Below, piece after piece: positions 53,366 to 63,851 of a stretch of DNA of 64,000 nucleotides. The notes beneath the pieces are model-generated. The model had not been told where the DNA came from and ran no database searches. It worked only from the letters and a program-made list of their open reading frames with translations. Source of the DNA: Bacillota bacterium. GTDB taxonomy: Bacteria; Bacillota; Clostridia; Acetivibrionales; DTU013. The stretch is taken from NCBI GenBank assembly GCA_023411575.1, contig JAEYOP010000017.1, positions 105,899-169,898 on the forward strand, written 5' to 3'. How positions within the stretch are numbered: the first letter of the stretch is position 1; every line of letters begins with the position of its first letter. A program made the position numbers and the translations under genes.

Positions 53366-53397
53366 TCACCTGAAATTTTGGTGGAGATGAGGGGGAG

Positions 53398-53456
53398 CTG
53401 CAATATCTGCCCCGAAGGAAAAAAGATAAAGAATTTAAGCACCAGGCCCGTAAGAT
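53398..53456 (-). pseudogene. decayed copy of an FtsX permease segment
   Basis: About 58 bases match the interior of the permease gene at about 44480-44540 with four or so mismatches; the encoded segment LVLKFFIFFPSGQILQL differs at two residues. Nothing on either side continues the match, so it is an isolated fragment. The rest of 53181-53603 holds the XRE operators, an orphan hairpin and the terminator of SLH protein 2. Confidence 0.7.
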
Positions 53457-53535
53457 ATGAGTTTAACAGGCATTTTGGGCAGAACATCAATCTGAAAATG
53501 CTTGAAGGAAATAAAGCGCAACGGAACCCATATAG

Positions 53536-53573
53536 TAAAAAAGCCGGTACAGGCAATCTCTGCCATACCGGCT
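53536..53573 (-). terminator. intrinsic terminator of SLH protein 2
   Basis: GCCGGTA (53543-53549) pairs with TACCGGC (53566-53572), with a smaller stem inside the loop. The minus strand ends in six Ts (53542-53537). It lies 31 bases after the stop. Confidence 0.85.
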
Positions 53574-53603
53574 CCTTTGATGAACCATATAAACCGCTGT
53601 TTC

Positions 53604-56600
53604 CTACTTCGACAAAAGATTATACAGCACCTGCGCCATTTCCGCTCTGGTAGCTATGCCTGTCGGATTGAGCCTTTCACCGCTGCCGCCTATGATTCCG
53701 CTTCTCACGAACAGAGTCATGGCATCCTTTGCCCAGGAGGCGACCTGTCCGGCGTCTGTGAAGTCTGTCAGCCGCTTCCCGGAATTGCCCTGCGGTAGTT
53801 GGCCGACGGTCTTGAGGGCGTTATACTGCAGGGTAAACATCTCCTGACGGGTGATTTCCCTGCCCGGCGCGAACATGTTGTTTCCTACGCCGCCCGATAT
53901 GCCAAGCCTCTTCGCTGCCGCCAGGTAGCCTGTGTAATAGGCGCTGCCTGCGTCTGCATAGTTATCCACCGGGTTCTCGTCCGGTGCTATACCGTATGCG
54001 CGCATCATCATCACAAGGAATTCTCCCCGTGTGAGCTTCGCTGCAGGACTGAATTTTCCGCTGCCGGTACCGGTAGTGATGCCCCTTGCAGCGATGAAGC
54101 CGACTGCTTTGCCATACCATGCGTCCGCCGGAACATCCTTATAGTCTACCTTGTTGTAACCCACGGCATATGTGGAGAAGTGGGTTGTGGTAAAGCTGAC
54201 GCATCCCGTTGCCGGATCATAATGGCAATTGCTAACGGTTTCCGGTTTTCCTTCGGCATTGATGTAATAGATGATTATGGCGCTTGTATCCTCGCCCGGC
54301 TCAGGCGTATAAGGTACAGCTACCGTTACGTTTCCGTTGAATTGCGAAATTGTCCTGTCTCCGCTGACGACGCTGAAATGATACACAGGCCTGTCGCCCA
54401 CAACCTGTCGGATTTCAGCCGGGAACACCGCGGCATCGGCCTTTGCCGCCGAAATCCTGACATCTCCCCCAGCCTGCCCGGATATGGTATCAAGCGCATC
54501 CTTGCCAAAGGTTATGTCTGCAACGGGTGTGGATACCTTCAGGCTTACTTTATCATTATGGGCTATCTCACTTACGGCTGCTTTAGGTATACTTGTCTCA
54601 ACCGCTTTTGTATTATCGGATGCCGTTACCTTAATTTCCACTATTACGGCAGCATCGTTCCCTTGCTTTGCGGCTTCCGATACAGCCTTGCCAACGGCTT
54701 CGCTCACCTGTGCCTGCGTCACTGCTGCTGTTGCCTTGCCGCTGCTGTCGGTGGTTGCAGTGGTTGCGGTAGTAGCTGTAACAGTGTCACCTGAGGTTGT
54801 GGTTTCTACCTTTGGCTTCTCTTGCTTGGGTGGAGCAGGCGGCGGTGTATATTCTCCAGCGGGAGGTGCCGGCGCTGCGGCAACAGTTATGCTCAAAGCC
54901 TTCGTAACATTACCCGCGCTGTTTGCAGCTTTGACTGTAAAGCTGAATGTACCGCTTGCCGTTGGCGTGCCGGAGATGGTATTACCCGATAAGCTCAAGC
55001 CACCCGGCAGATTACCATTACCGCTGACTATACTCCAAGTGATAGGCGTGTCTCCCGTTGCGGCAAGGGCTTGGCTGTATGCTGTACCTACCGTGCCGCC
55101 CGGCAGGGAGGTTGTGGTGATACTAGGGGCAATCGGCGCCGCTGCATTAACAGTTACACTAATGTTGATTGTAAGAAGTACGTTGTTTGAATTCAATACA
55201 CCTGACGGCAGTTCCACTGTTCCGCTTACAGTAAAGGTCCGCGCTGCCTTTGATGTAGCATCATAACTTGATCCATCTACATCCCAGATTACATTTGCCT
55301 GTACGTTGCCTCCATCTGTCACCAATGTCACTGTTGCGGGCAGTCCCAGGGCTGCAGCTGTTTTGTCTGTTCCGTTTATCACTCCTGTGATAGCTGGGGG
55401 TGTTGTTACACTTATCAGTGTCTTGTCTGTAATAGGCGCTGCAGCAACGGTTACCGTTACTATGTAGCTTTGTGACGTGCCGTTTTCCGCTGTGACAGTG
55501 TAGGCCACCGGGCTTGTGAAGTTCTGCACCGTTCCGCTTGCCGGCAGAACGTTTGCCTTGTCGCTCACCGTGATGGTGGGTGTGAGGCTCGCAACATCCG
55601 TTCCATACGGTAGAGTTACCGCTATGGTGTGGTTTGTTTCATTTATAGTCCCGGCTACGCCGCCGATACTGAACGCAGTAATCGCCTTGGCACTGCTGCG
55701 GGTGTCTCCCGCCGCATTTATTACTACTGTTACCATACCCGAAGCAGCACCATTACTGACAGCCTTGAAGTAGTATGTTCCCGCTATCGCTGTGGCATCA
55801 GCCGTCACGGTTATGGTCGAGGCGTTGGACGCTATGTTTGATGCTGAATAAGACAGCCCTACCGGGGTTGTTGCCGGGTTTCCGCCAGCGTCATACCAGC
55901 CCGCTGTTACTGCAGTGCCGTCTGCTATATTCGCCGTGATTGCCGCAAATGTGGCGGAGCCTCCTGCTCCTGCTGTAATGATGCCGTTTTGAATGCCGAC
56001 TATTATAGTCTTTGCCTGACCAGTATAGTTATATGGTGTTCCAACTGTCTGAGTGTCACTGTTAATATAATCTATCCCATCGCCTGCCGCCGTCACGGAG
56101 AAGGTGTATGATCCTGCCCCTTCATAAGCTATTTCCGATGTGAAATCGCAATATGTCGCCGCTACACCTGTAGTAACCTCATCAACACATGTTGCAGTAT
56201 CCTTTATAAGCTGCACCGTGTAACTGCTCGCGTTGCTCACTGCATCCCATGTTGCTTTACCGGGCGTCGCGTTGTCCCACGCCAAGCCGGACGGTGTGTC
56301 AAGCTTCACTGCATTTGCATTCGGATTTACTGTCAGCGTAAAGGATTGAGTTGCATCCGCACCCACCCCGTTGGTTGCCGTGATGGTGATCGGATAGCTT
56401 CCCACTGTACCAACGCCCGGCGTGCCCGAAATCGTGGCCGTCCCGTCGTTATTATCCGTAAAGGTTACGCCGACCGGCGTTGTACCCGTCAGGAAGAGAG
56501 ATGCCGCCGGGGTTCCTGTTGTGGTCACCGTGAACGTCCCCGGGCTTCCGGCAGTGAAGGTCGCGTTGTCGGCGCTGGTGACGGCCGGCGCCGTAGAAGC

Positions 56601-59600
56601 CCCAAGACCTATATAGCTTGGGCGGGGAACATTTTTAAAGCCAATGGCTACAAGCGCAGACCTGACTGCCGTCCAATCGGCAAGGTCTCCGCCGTTGGTG
56701 TCCGTGGGCGTTCCGCCGGTGATGGCACTGCCGCTTACCGTCATGCCGCTCCAGGCATAATTATTTGAGAGTTGGCCAGGCACATCATCGCTCCCAACAA
56801 AACGTCCCATGTACCTGTATGATCCTGAAATGCTTTGATTCAATGCAATACAATTCTGAATGGGTGTAAGTGAATGATTCCTGGCTACGAAGCCGCCGCA
56901 GTAATTACTGCCTTGTCCGCTGACGGCTCCGGTGCAATAGCAGTTCGCAATGAATCCGTCATTACCGGTAAGATGGGCATTTTCCGCCACGAAGCCCGCG
57001 ATTTGTCCAGCCGCGGTAACATCGCCGGTAGAGTAGCAATACTGCACGGTTCCGCTGTTATTAATAATAAACCCGCTAGCTTCGCTGCCTCCGCTGACCT
57101 GTCCGGTAGAATAACAATTTTTTATAGTTCCACAAATATAATGCAGTATATTATTTTCATCCAGATAGCGATAATAACCATTTCCTCCCATAAAACCGGC
57201 AGCATGACCATAGACTGAAGTGACTGTGCCGGTTGAATAACAGTTCTGTATCAGGCCGGTATTATTTGAACCTACAAAACCGCTAACAGAACCATTGCCT
57301 GAAGAGATGATTGTCATGGTTGAATAACAGTTCTGTATCAGCGGGCCGTTATAATTTTCATAAATTAATCCGGCGGCATTTCCTTCTGTGATTGTTCCCT
57401 CTGTATGGCAGTTCCGCACAGTACCATGGTTTATCCCAATTAAGCCTCCGGCCGAACCGAAGTCACAACGTATATCCCCATTGAAGCTGCTGTCAGACAC
57501 CTGCCCGCCTTGTCCGGATTGATGCGGGTCTGCATCGTCGGGATCTGGATAAATTTCACCGGCCACGCCTCCAACATATAAATCAGTTGCCGCTCCCGCA
57601 TTCCCTAATTGTCCGGTTACATGGCAGTTCGAAATCCCGAAGCCCGGACCGGCTCCTCTTCCCACAATTCCGCCTACTCTGCCATCCGGATCATAGACTT
57701 TCTCCCAAAATCCGCCGCCGTCCGGGTACGGTATTTGAGCATAGACGGTGTACCCTGTTGACTGTATGCTGCCCGAAACCCGGCAGTTGTCTATCGGGCC
57801 CTCGCTCTTGCCGGCTATGCCTCCGACAAGATAATTATGGCCTGCAATGCTGACATCGGTGAGTGAAAGATTTTTTACCGCTCCGCCGGATCCAATATAT
57901 CCAAACAGGCCCATATAATACCATGGAAAACGATACCCGCTGGGCGTGTAATTGAGATGGCTGATTACCTTGCCGTTCCCGTCAAAGGTTCCGTTAAACG
58001 AATATGTATCATTGGCGTTATACTTTTTGAAATCGCTGCCGATAGGCATCCAATTGACGTAAGACCCCTTAAGGTCGATATCATTCATCAGCTTGAAGAA
58101 TTTGCCGTCTAAATTCACGCCGTTATTGATATCAAAGGATAAGTTTTCAAGATCGTCGGCAGTTGATATCCGATAGGGGTCCGACTCGGTACCGCCGCCT
58201 GTAAAGTAGCGACCGGTAATATATTTGGGCAGGTCGGCTTCGGTAAACGAGGTAAAGCCGATGTTCCGGATGGCGCTGACGCAATCGGCGGCGGTGTCCA
58301 GATTGGCTCCATCCTTATCTTTGTCGGTTGTTGAGGCTGGGATGTATGCCGACAAGCCGGCCATGCCGCTCCAGGCGTAATTTCCGCTTTTATTTTCATC
58401 TGTAGGATAGCCGCTACGGTCCTCAAACCAAATACGTGAACTATTACGCCTGCCGTAACTATCCACATTTGGGTCGATATTGATTTGAAGCGCCACGCAG
58501 TTCTGTACTGTATTATCCACAATAAATTTAACTATTCCGCTACCTTGACCTTTTATCACTCCGGCAGAATAACAATTGGTGATAGATCCCAAACGAGCGG
58601 TATCGGCTATACCTCCTCCTCCATCAGGTAGAAAGCATACTGTGTAACAGTTTTTAATGTAACTATGAGCAATATTATAATTATTATCTTGGTTATGAAA
58701 AACTCCTACCAAGCCTCCCCCCCCCGAGACCTTGCCCGTTACAAAGCAGTTTTCAACAGTGCCGCGGCAAAACCCGACCAGGCCGCCGGTTTCCAGTTCT
58801 CCCGTAATGTCGCATTTTACGACGCCAAGATTTTTAATCATTGCGTTTGAGTCAGTGGATCCAAACAGTCCTTGGAGTATACCACCACCGGTAGGGTAAT
58901 AAATATACAATCCGGAAATCGTTTTGCCGTTGCCGTCGAAAACACCTTTGAAGGACGCGCCATGTCCGATAGGCGTCCACCCGGTTCCGGGAGCGGGGCT
59001 TTCACTTACCCCCGGATCGTAGACGTTCTTGATAATATCGGAAGCATAAGCCGAGAGGTCGATATCGGCCGTGAGCTTGTAGTAAACACCTTGGTTGGCC
59101 CAAGGACCCGTTTGACTGTTTACCAGGTCCCTCATCCGCGCCAGATCCGCCGCGCTTTGTATCAGGTAGGGGTCGGTTTCCGTTCCTCTGCCTTCAAAAT
59201 ATGCAGTTGCAGGCAATGCGACTGTAAGGGTAAAGCTTTGCACTGCATCCGGTGTTGCTCCATTGGCTGCCGTTATGGTGATGGGATAGCTGCCGTCCGT
59301 TCCCGTTGCCGGGATACCGGACAAAGTGGCCGTCCCGTTGCCATTGTCCTTAAAGGTCACACCGCTTGGCAGATCGCCTGTTTCGCTGAGAGAAGGAACA
59401 GGGCTGCCTGTGGCGGTGATATTGAACGAGCCATAGACGCCAAGATTAAAACCCGTATTATCCGCGCTGGTGATGACCGAATTCGCGCTTGCCGTGGTAA
59501 AGCTCTGCACAGGCGTGCTATAAGCCGTACCCGCGCTGTTGGTGGCGCAGGTCACGAAATAGTATGTACATCCCGGTGTCAGGCCGCTCAGGTCTGTGGT

Positions 59601-60815
59601 AATGTTGCCGATGTAGTTGCTTGTTCCCATTTTAACTCTCGTCCCGCTGGTGCCCAGGGTTGCCGGGTCCGTACCATAGCAGAAGGCATAATATGTAAGG
59701 TCGGCTCCGCCGTTGCTGGTAATACTGCCGCTCAGGGTGCAGGTGGTACTGGTAATCCTGGAGGCGGCGGAAGCGGTTACAGTAGGTTTTATAGGCTGAG
59801 ACACCTGGCTTGCGTTTATTACTAATGATATAAACGCTACCACTTGATTGCTGGCGTTAAGCTCGTATACCCCAACCCAATTACCGGGGCGCATAGGCAG
59901 ATCGGTACCATTGTCTACTGCTCCGGCGGGAGCGCTCCAGCCTGATTCAGCCGGTGTTATCGGAGAAGTCGAAACCAGGTATTTCAGTGTGTTTCCGGAG
60001 GTGTTGGGAACAGCATTGACGGTAGTCGTACATCCGGGCGCACCCGGTACTACATTTGGAAGATGAAGGAGCGGAGCTCTGTTTACAGTACCGCTCGTAA
60101 CCTGGACATTGGGATTGATATATATTGCAGGGCGGATTCCATAATTTGAATCCATACTCACCAATCCTCCGCCTGCTCTACACCAGCAATTCAAAGCATT
60201 CATGTCTTTAGTGAAGTATCCGCTGGGGGGATTCAACAACCACCAGCACCCTCCATCGGCAATCCAGAAGGCTTCCCCGTTACCAGTAACAAACGCATCC
60301 TGATATGCTTTTACTTTTATGTCCTGGGTGCTCAGCAGCCCAACTTTGCAGTAATCACTAGCCAGATATTCGTATGTTTCAGGCCCGTCTATCCAAAAAC
60401 TGGATTGAATCATGTCTTTGTCCACGGATGACAAACTGTTGTAAAAGTCATTATTCAGCCAGGCTCCAATACTGCCTGGATGATTGGGATCAAATAACGG
60501 CCAATAGTCATTACCGTTCACACAGTTATAATTGCCAGAATAATACCCCCTTTGAATTGGCCCATGTTCTACGCAGTCCTTCGTAACCATATAACCGGTT
60601 GCCGGGTCCAGGATGATCCATTTATAACCGGCGAAATTCACCGTACCGCCTGCCGGTAAGGATGACAACGATACAGCTGTAGCGGCCTGCACTGTCACAG
60701 GCGGAAGTACCGACAGAATACACAAGAGCGCCGTTAACATAATCGCGACGCTCTTTTTAAGCCTTCTTGAGGTTCCCCCATGCCCCTCATTAAATAACAT
60801 CTTGGCGTTCTTCAT
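53604..60815 (-). CDS. giant secreted GLUG-repeat protein with Ig-like modules and three SLH domains (SLH protein 2)
   Basis: A 2403-residue surface protein. ATG 60815 has GAAGGGGAT upstream. It begins with a signal peptide (KKSVAIMLTALLCIL, TVQAA), followed by a DUF6273-like domain (about 45-250) and fibronectin/Ig-like strands. Blocks of GLUG-type repeats follow (GLVGFCRGTVENCFVTGKV-like units, about 560-900 and 900-1460), interleaved with putative Ig (He_PIG) modules that read GLPGG/GTPTASGTFSFTVKA. Then come cadherin-like/Big modules, a Pro/Thr-rich linker and three SLH motifs (about 2220-2403). The last ~270 residues are closely similar to SLH protein 1. GLUG proteins are often adhesins or large extracellular binding proteins. 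Confidence 0.92.
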   Translation of the reverse strand: MKNAKMLFNEGHGGTSRRLKKSVAIMLTALLCILSVLPPVTVQAATAVSLSSLPAGGTVNFAGYKWIILDPATGYMVTKDCVEHGPIQRGYYSGNYNCVNGNDYWPLFDPNHPGSIGAWLNNDFYNSLSSVDKDMIQSSFWIDGPETYEYLASDYCKVGLLSTQDIKVKAYQDAFVTGNGEAFWIADGGCWWLLNPPSGYFTKDMNALNCWCRAGGGLVSMDSNYGIRPAIYINPNVQVTSGTVNRAPLLHLPNVVPGAPGCTTTVNAVPNTSGNTLKYLVSTSPITPAESGWSAPAGAVDNGTDLPMRPGNWVGVYELNASNQVVAFISLVINASQVSQPIKPTVTASAASRITSTTCTLSGSITSNGGADLTYYAFCYGTDPATLGTSGTRVKMGTSNYIGNITTDLSGLTPGCTYYFVTCATNSAGTAYSTPVQSFTTASANSVITSADNTGFNLGVYGSFNITATGSPVPSLSETGDLPSGVTFKDNGNGTATLSGIPATGTDGSYPITITAANGATPDAVQSFTLTVALPATAYFEGRGTETDPYLIQSAADLARMRDLVNSQTGPWANQGVYYKLTADIDLSAYASDIIKNVYDPGVSESPAPGTGWTPIGHGASFKGVFDGNGKTISGLYIYYPTGGGILQGLFGSTDSNAMIKNLGVVKCDITGELETGGLVGFCRGTVENCFVTGKVSGGGGLVGVFHNQDNNYNIAHSYIKNCYTVCFLPDGGGGIADTARLGSITNCYSAGVIKGQGSGIVKFIVDNTVQNCVALQINIDPNVDSYGRRNSSRIWFEDRSGYPTDENKSGNYAWSGMAGLSAYIPASTTDKDKDGANLDTAADCVSAIRNIGFTSFTEADLPKYITGRYFTGGGTESDPYRISTADDLENLSFDINNGVNLDGKFFKLMNDIDLKGSYVNWMPIGSDFKKYNANDTYSFNGTFDGNGKVISHLNYTPSGYRFPWYYMGLFGYIGSGGAVKNLSLTDVSIAGHNYLVGGIAGKSEGPIDNCRVSGSIQSTGYTVYAQIPYPDGGGFWEKVYDPDGRVGGIVGRGAGPGFGISNCHVTGQLGNAGAATDLYVGGVAGEIYPDPDDADPHQSGQGGQVSDSSFNGDIRCDFGSAGGLIGINHGTVRNCHTEGTITEGNAAGLIYENYNGPLIQNCYSTMTIISSGNGSVSGFVGSNNTGLIQNCYSTGTVTSVYGHAAGFMGGNGYYRYLDENNILHYICGTIKNCYSTGQVSGGSEASGFIINNSGTVQYCYSTGDVTAAGQIAGFVAENAHLTGNDGFIANCYCTGAVSGQGSNYCGGFVARNHSLTPIQNCIALNQSISGSYRYMGRFVGSDDVPGQLSNNYAWSGMTVSGSAITGGTPTDTNGGDLADWTAVRSALVAIGFKNVPRPSYIGLGASTAPAVTSADNATFTAGSPGTFTVTTTGTPAASLFLTGTTPVGVTFTDNNDGTATISGTPGVGTVGSYPITITATNGVGADATQSFTLTVNPNANAVKLDTPSGLAWDNATPGKATWDAVSNASSYTVQLIKDTATCVDEVTTGVAATYCDFTSEIAYEGAGSYTFSVTAAGDGIDYINSDTQTVGTPYNYTGQAKTIIVGIQNGIITAGAGGSATFAAITANIADGTAVTAGWYDAGGNPATTPVGLSYSASNIASNASTITVTADATAIAGTYYFKAVSNGAASGMVTVVINAAGDTRSSAKAITAFSIGGVAGTINETNHTIAVTLPYGTDVASLTPTITVSDKANVLPASGTVQNFTSPVAYTVTAENGTSQSYIVTVTVAAAPITDKTLISVTTPPAITGVINGTDKTAAALGLPATVTLVTDGGNVQANVIWDVDGSSYDATSKAARTFTVSGTVELPSGVLNSNNVLLTINISVTVNAAAPIAPSITTTSLPGGTVGTAYSQALAATGDTPITWSIVSGNGNLPGGLSLSGNTISGTPTASGTFSFTVKAANSAGNVTKALSITVAAAPAPPAGEYTPPPAPPKQEKPKVETTTSGDTVTATTATTATTDSSGKATAAVTQAQVSEAVGKAVSEAAKQGNDAAVIVEIKVTASDNTKAVETSIPKAAVSEIAHNDKVSLKVSTPVADITFGKDALDTISGQAGGDVRISAAKADAAVFPAEIRQVVGDRPVYHFSVVSGDRTISQFNGNVTVAVPYTPEPGEDTSAIIIYYINAEGKPETVSNCHYDPATGCVSFTTTHFSTYAVGYNKVDYKDVPADAWYGKAVGFIAARGITTGTGSGKFSPAAKLTRGEFLVMMMRAYGIAPDENPVDNYADAGSAYYTGYLAAAKRLGISGGVGNNMFAPGREITRQEMFTLQYNALKTVGQLPQGNSGKRLTDFTDAGQVASWAKDAMTLFVRSGIIGGSGERLNPTGIATRAEMAQVLYNLLSK

Positions 60816-60910
60816 AAAAAATATCCCCTTCAAATATTTGTTTTTATTTCAACCCGTATAGGTAAACCGATGCAATTTTACTGAATTGTAGCAAATTATT
60901 GAAAAATTTG

Positions 60911-60932
60911 ATATTGTATAAAAGTACAATAT
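60911..60932. promoter_or_regulatory. perfect 8-bp inverted repeat between SLH protein 2 and the MalT-like regulator
   Basis: ATATTGTA-TAAAAG-TACAATAT lies in the 215-base divergent region, just upstream of the plus-strand -35. It is a candidate operator for the regulator acting on both genes. Confidence 0.45.
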
Positions 60933-60941
60933 TTGTTGTCC

Positions 60942-60970
60942 TTGCCTCGGTACAAGTATTAGAATATATT
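60942..60970 (+). promoter_or_regulatory. predicted promoter of the MalT-like regulator
   Basis: TTGCCT (60942-60947) and TATATT (60965-60970), 17-base spacer, 60 bases before the ATG. Confidence 0.5.
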
Positions 60971-61030
60971 ACAGAAGCGGGACTGTTTTTGCAGTAAAAT
61001 CACATATTACCGGAGGTACGTTTAAAGGCA

Positions 61031-63625
61031 ATGGAAACAGCCGCGCACCTTGGACTATTAAAGAGCAAATACTCCGTACCGGGTTTGAATAAACATCTGC
61101 TAACCCGCGCGGGCCTCAATAACATGCTGGAAGAAGCCCTGAGCCGCAAGCTTGCTATCATTACGGCTCCTGCGGGCTATGGCAAGACTTCGGCTGTGCT
61201 CAAATGGCTTGACGGAGTTTCATTGCCCTACGCCTGGTTTTCCGCTGATAGCGGCGATAATGATGTTTTTCTATTCTGGCGTTATTTCTGCGCCGCACTC
61301 GATAAGCTTTCAAAGGGGCTCAGCGAAGATACGGAATATGTCTTTGGTTCACCGGAGCTTTTCAAGGCAAATACGCATATAAATATTCTAATTGACCACA
61401 TGGCGGATATTGGCACTGATTTTCTGCTTGTACTGGACGATATCCATCTGATTACCAACCGTGCTGTTTTTGACGGGCTTTCATTCTTAATATCCTATCT
61501 CCCCTCGAATATGCACCTGATCCTTATCAGCAGGACGGAACCCCGTCTGAAGCTATCCAAACTCAGCTTAAAAGAGGATATGGTAAGAATCACTGCTGAG
61601 AACCTGCGTTTTCAGACAGAGGAAATTGCTCAATACTACCTGGAAAGAGGATATTCCCTGCAAAACGAGGAGATCCAAAGGATAGAACGCTATACTGGAG
61701 GCTGGGCTGCCGCTATGGTGGCTATAGCCCTGTCCCTTAAGGATGAGCAGCGCAGGTATAATGCTTTCTCCAGTTTTGGAAGCTGTAATACTCATATTGA
61801 GAATTATATCGCCGAGGATGTATATAATACATGGTCAAAGCAGCAGCAGGACTTTATGGAAAAGACCTCTGTATTGGACAGTATGTGCGCGCCTCTATGC
61901 GAAGCAGTAACAGGATATGACGGCATCCGGCTGCTGAAGGTTCTGTATGAGCAAAACAGCTTTCTGACAGCCATGGATGATGAGGGTATATGGTTTAGAT
62001 ACCATCACCTGTTTTTGGATTTTTTGCGCAAGCGCCTGAAAAAAAAGAATCCCGCTTCGGTAAGAAATCTGCACCGGAAAGCTGGGGAATGGCTTCGTGC
62101 GAATGGTTTTTTCAGTGAAGCGATTGAACACTTTTTCCGGGGGAGCCTTTATGAAGAAGCCCTGCCTCTTATAGAAGAATATGGTCAAACCCTGGCAAGA
62201 CGGGGAGAGTATTCAAGTGTTATTTCATGGGCTAAAAGGCTTCCTGATAAATATACCGAGATGTCTCCGATGATTATTATTTTAAAAGCATCCTATTTTA
62301 CATCAATCGAAGATTTTAACAATGCGTGGAAATGCATTGATAAACTTGAGCTTTTGCTTAAAGAGGGGGCTGCCTCTTCAAAAGCTTTATACGTAACATA
62401 CATGATGGCTAAGTCAAATATATTTTTAAGACAGGGTGACATGGAAAATTTAATACCGGCGATTTCAGAAGCGGCTGCCTGCGGAATAAATACCGGTATG
62501 AACATGGAATATATGGATCTCAATTTGTATGACATTTCCATGTACAGATCGATGTACCCTGCAGCTTTTAAATTATTAAGTATTGGTTCTGCTGAATATG
62601 ATCTATTTACTAAAAGGTATAGAAGCCTGATCAACACAAATCCCGGATATGCACCGCTTATTAAAGGCGAATTCTATTATGAGAGCGGAAAATTGAATGA
62701 GGCGCTGCCGGAATTGATTTCTGCCGTTGAAGAGTCTGCGAACGCCAGGTGCCCTGGGGCTTTAGTCCCTGCTATGGTCACCATTGCAAAAATCAGGCGT
62801 GCTCAAGGCGATATTCAGGGTGCTTTTGAGGTTGTCACGGAGTGTGAACATAGAGTCGGCCAGTTCCATAAGCCTCATTGGGGATACATGTTGAAGGCCT
62901 TTAAGGCACGTCTGCATATTGATGCAGGCGGTGCTGAAGTGTTGGAGGAGTGGGTGACGGAAAGCAGGCTGAATCCATATCAGGATGTCGAACAAGCGCG
63001 TGAATATGAGCTTATAGTACTGGCGAGGGTTTTAATCCAAAAACAGCGTTTTGAGGATGCACTTTTTCTGTTGAATAGGCTCTTAATCTTCGCCGAATGC
63101 CGGAAGAGATTTCACAGTGTACTTGAAATAGCCAACCTGCTTGCTATAACAGCTATGAAAGACCTGAATGAAGAAGTAGCAATGGAATACCTTGAAAAAT
63201 CCCTTTCCATCGGTATGCAGAAAGGATATGTGATGAGTTTTGTAGATGAACTTTCACCGATGGTTTCATTGCTGGAAATTTATGCCATAAGGCACAGGGA
63301 TGGGAACAAGCATCTCGCTTACGCAAAGGGGCTGCTCAGCCGGACAAAGGACGCCGTTAAGCATTCCGTGCCTCACACAAACCCGAACACAGTTGATAAC
63401 CATCTGACCGCCACAGAAAAGAAAGTTCTGAAGATGATTGTCAGTGCCTACTCCAACAAGGAGATTGCAGATGAACTGAATATAACCGTCAGGACAGTAA
63501 CCGCACATATAGGCAGTATTTATAAGAAGCTGGGTGTAAAAAGCCGTGCGCAGTGTATCAGGAAGATAAACACGGATGGCAGGACACAAGGGCTCGAAGT
63601 ATATTTTTATAACAACCAACCATGA
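61031..63625 (+). CDS. MalT-like ATP-dependent LuxR-family regulator
   Basis: An 864-residue STAND-type regulator: N-terminal NTPase (Walker A APAGYGKTS, about residue 50; FLLVLDDIHLI Walker B), winged-helix and long helical TPR-like sensor (about 350-770), and a LuxR helix-turn-helix (LTATEKKVLKMIVSAYSNKE, TVRTVTAHIGSIYKKLG, about 795-850). In MalT, inducer and ATP trigger self-assembly and transcription activation. It is divergent from SLH protein 2 and a likely regulator of it. The ribosome site is weak (GGAGG 14 bases, or AAAGG 2 bases, ahead of ATG 61031). Confidence 0.93.
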   Translation: METAAHLGLLKSKYSVPGLNKHLLTRAGLNNMLEEALSRKLAIITAPAGYGKTSAVLKWLDGVSLPYAWFSADSGDNDVFLFWRYFCAALDKLSKGLSEDTEYVFGSPELFKANTHINILIDHMADIGTDFLLVLDDIHLITNRAVFDGLSFLISYLPSNMHLILISRTEPRLKLSKLSLKEDMVRITAENLRFQTEEIAQYYLERGYSLQNEEIQRIERYTGGWAAAMVAIALSLKDEQRRYNAFSSFGSCNTHIENYIAEDVYNTWSKQQQDFMEKTSVLDSMCAPLCEAVTGYDGIRLLKVLYEQNSFLTAMDDEGIWFRYHHLFLDFLRKRLKKKNPASVRNLHRKAGEWLRANGFFSEAIEHFFRGSLYEEALPLIEEYGQTLARRGEYSSVISWAKRLPDKYTEMSPMIIILKASYFTSIEDFNNAWKCIDKLELLLKEGAASSKALYVTYMMAKSNIFLRQGDMENLIPAISEAAACGINTGMNMEYMDLNLYDISMYRSMYPAAFKLLSIGSAEYDLFTKRYRSLINTNPGYAPLIKGEFYYESGKLNEALPELISAVEESANARCPGALVPAMVTIAKIRRAQGDIQGAFEVVTECEHRVGQFHKPHWGYMLKAFKARLHIDAGGAEVLEEWVTESRLNPYQDVEQAREYELIVLARVLIQKQRFEDALFLLNRLLIFAECRKRFHSVLEIANLLAITAMKDLNEEVAMEYLEKSLSIGMQKGYVMSFVDELSPMVSLLEIYAIRHRDGNKHLAYAKGLLSRTKDAVKHSVPHTNPNTVDNHLTATEKKVLKMIVSAYSNKEIADELNITVRTVTAHIGSIYKKLGVKSRAQCIRKINTDGRTQGLEVYFYNNQP

Positions 63626-63851
63626 TCCTGACAGCAGTCCACCACAACTGTGATATAAGTGACATTTCCCAGAATCTCATAAAGCACTGTCGATGTACAA
63701 TCTTTCTATTTTACTCCCGACAGCAATTTTGCTTATAGTTACCAACAAAACAAAATTCTCAATAAACAAGAAACAAGTCTCAAAGCTTGTCCCTACTTCA
63801 TTTATGGGTTATGTCATTATTTTTATATACTCAAGGGTCAGTAATAGCTTG

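Noticed and set aside
54484..59825. Plus-strand frames opposite SLH protein 2 (for example 54484-55266 and 58872-59825)
   Set aside because: Shadows of the repeat-rich minus-strand gene; low-complexity composition and no start signals.
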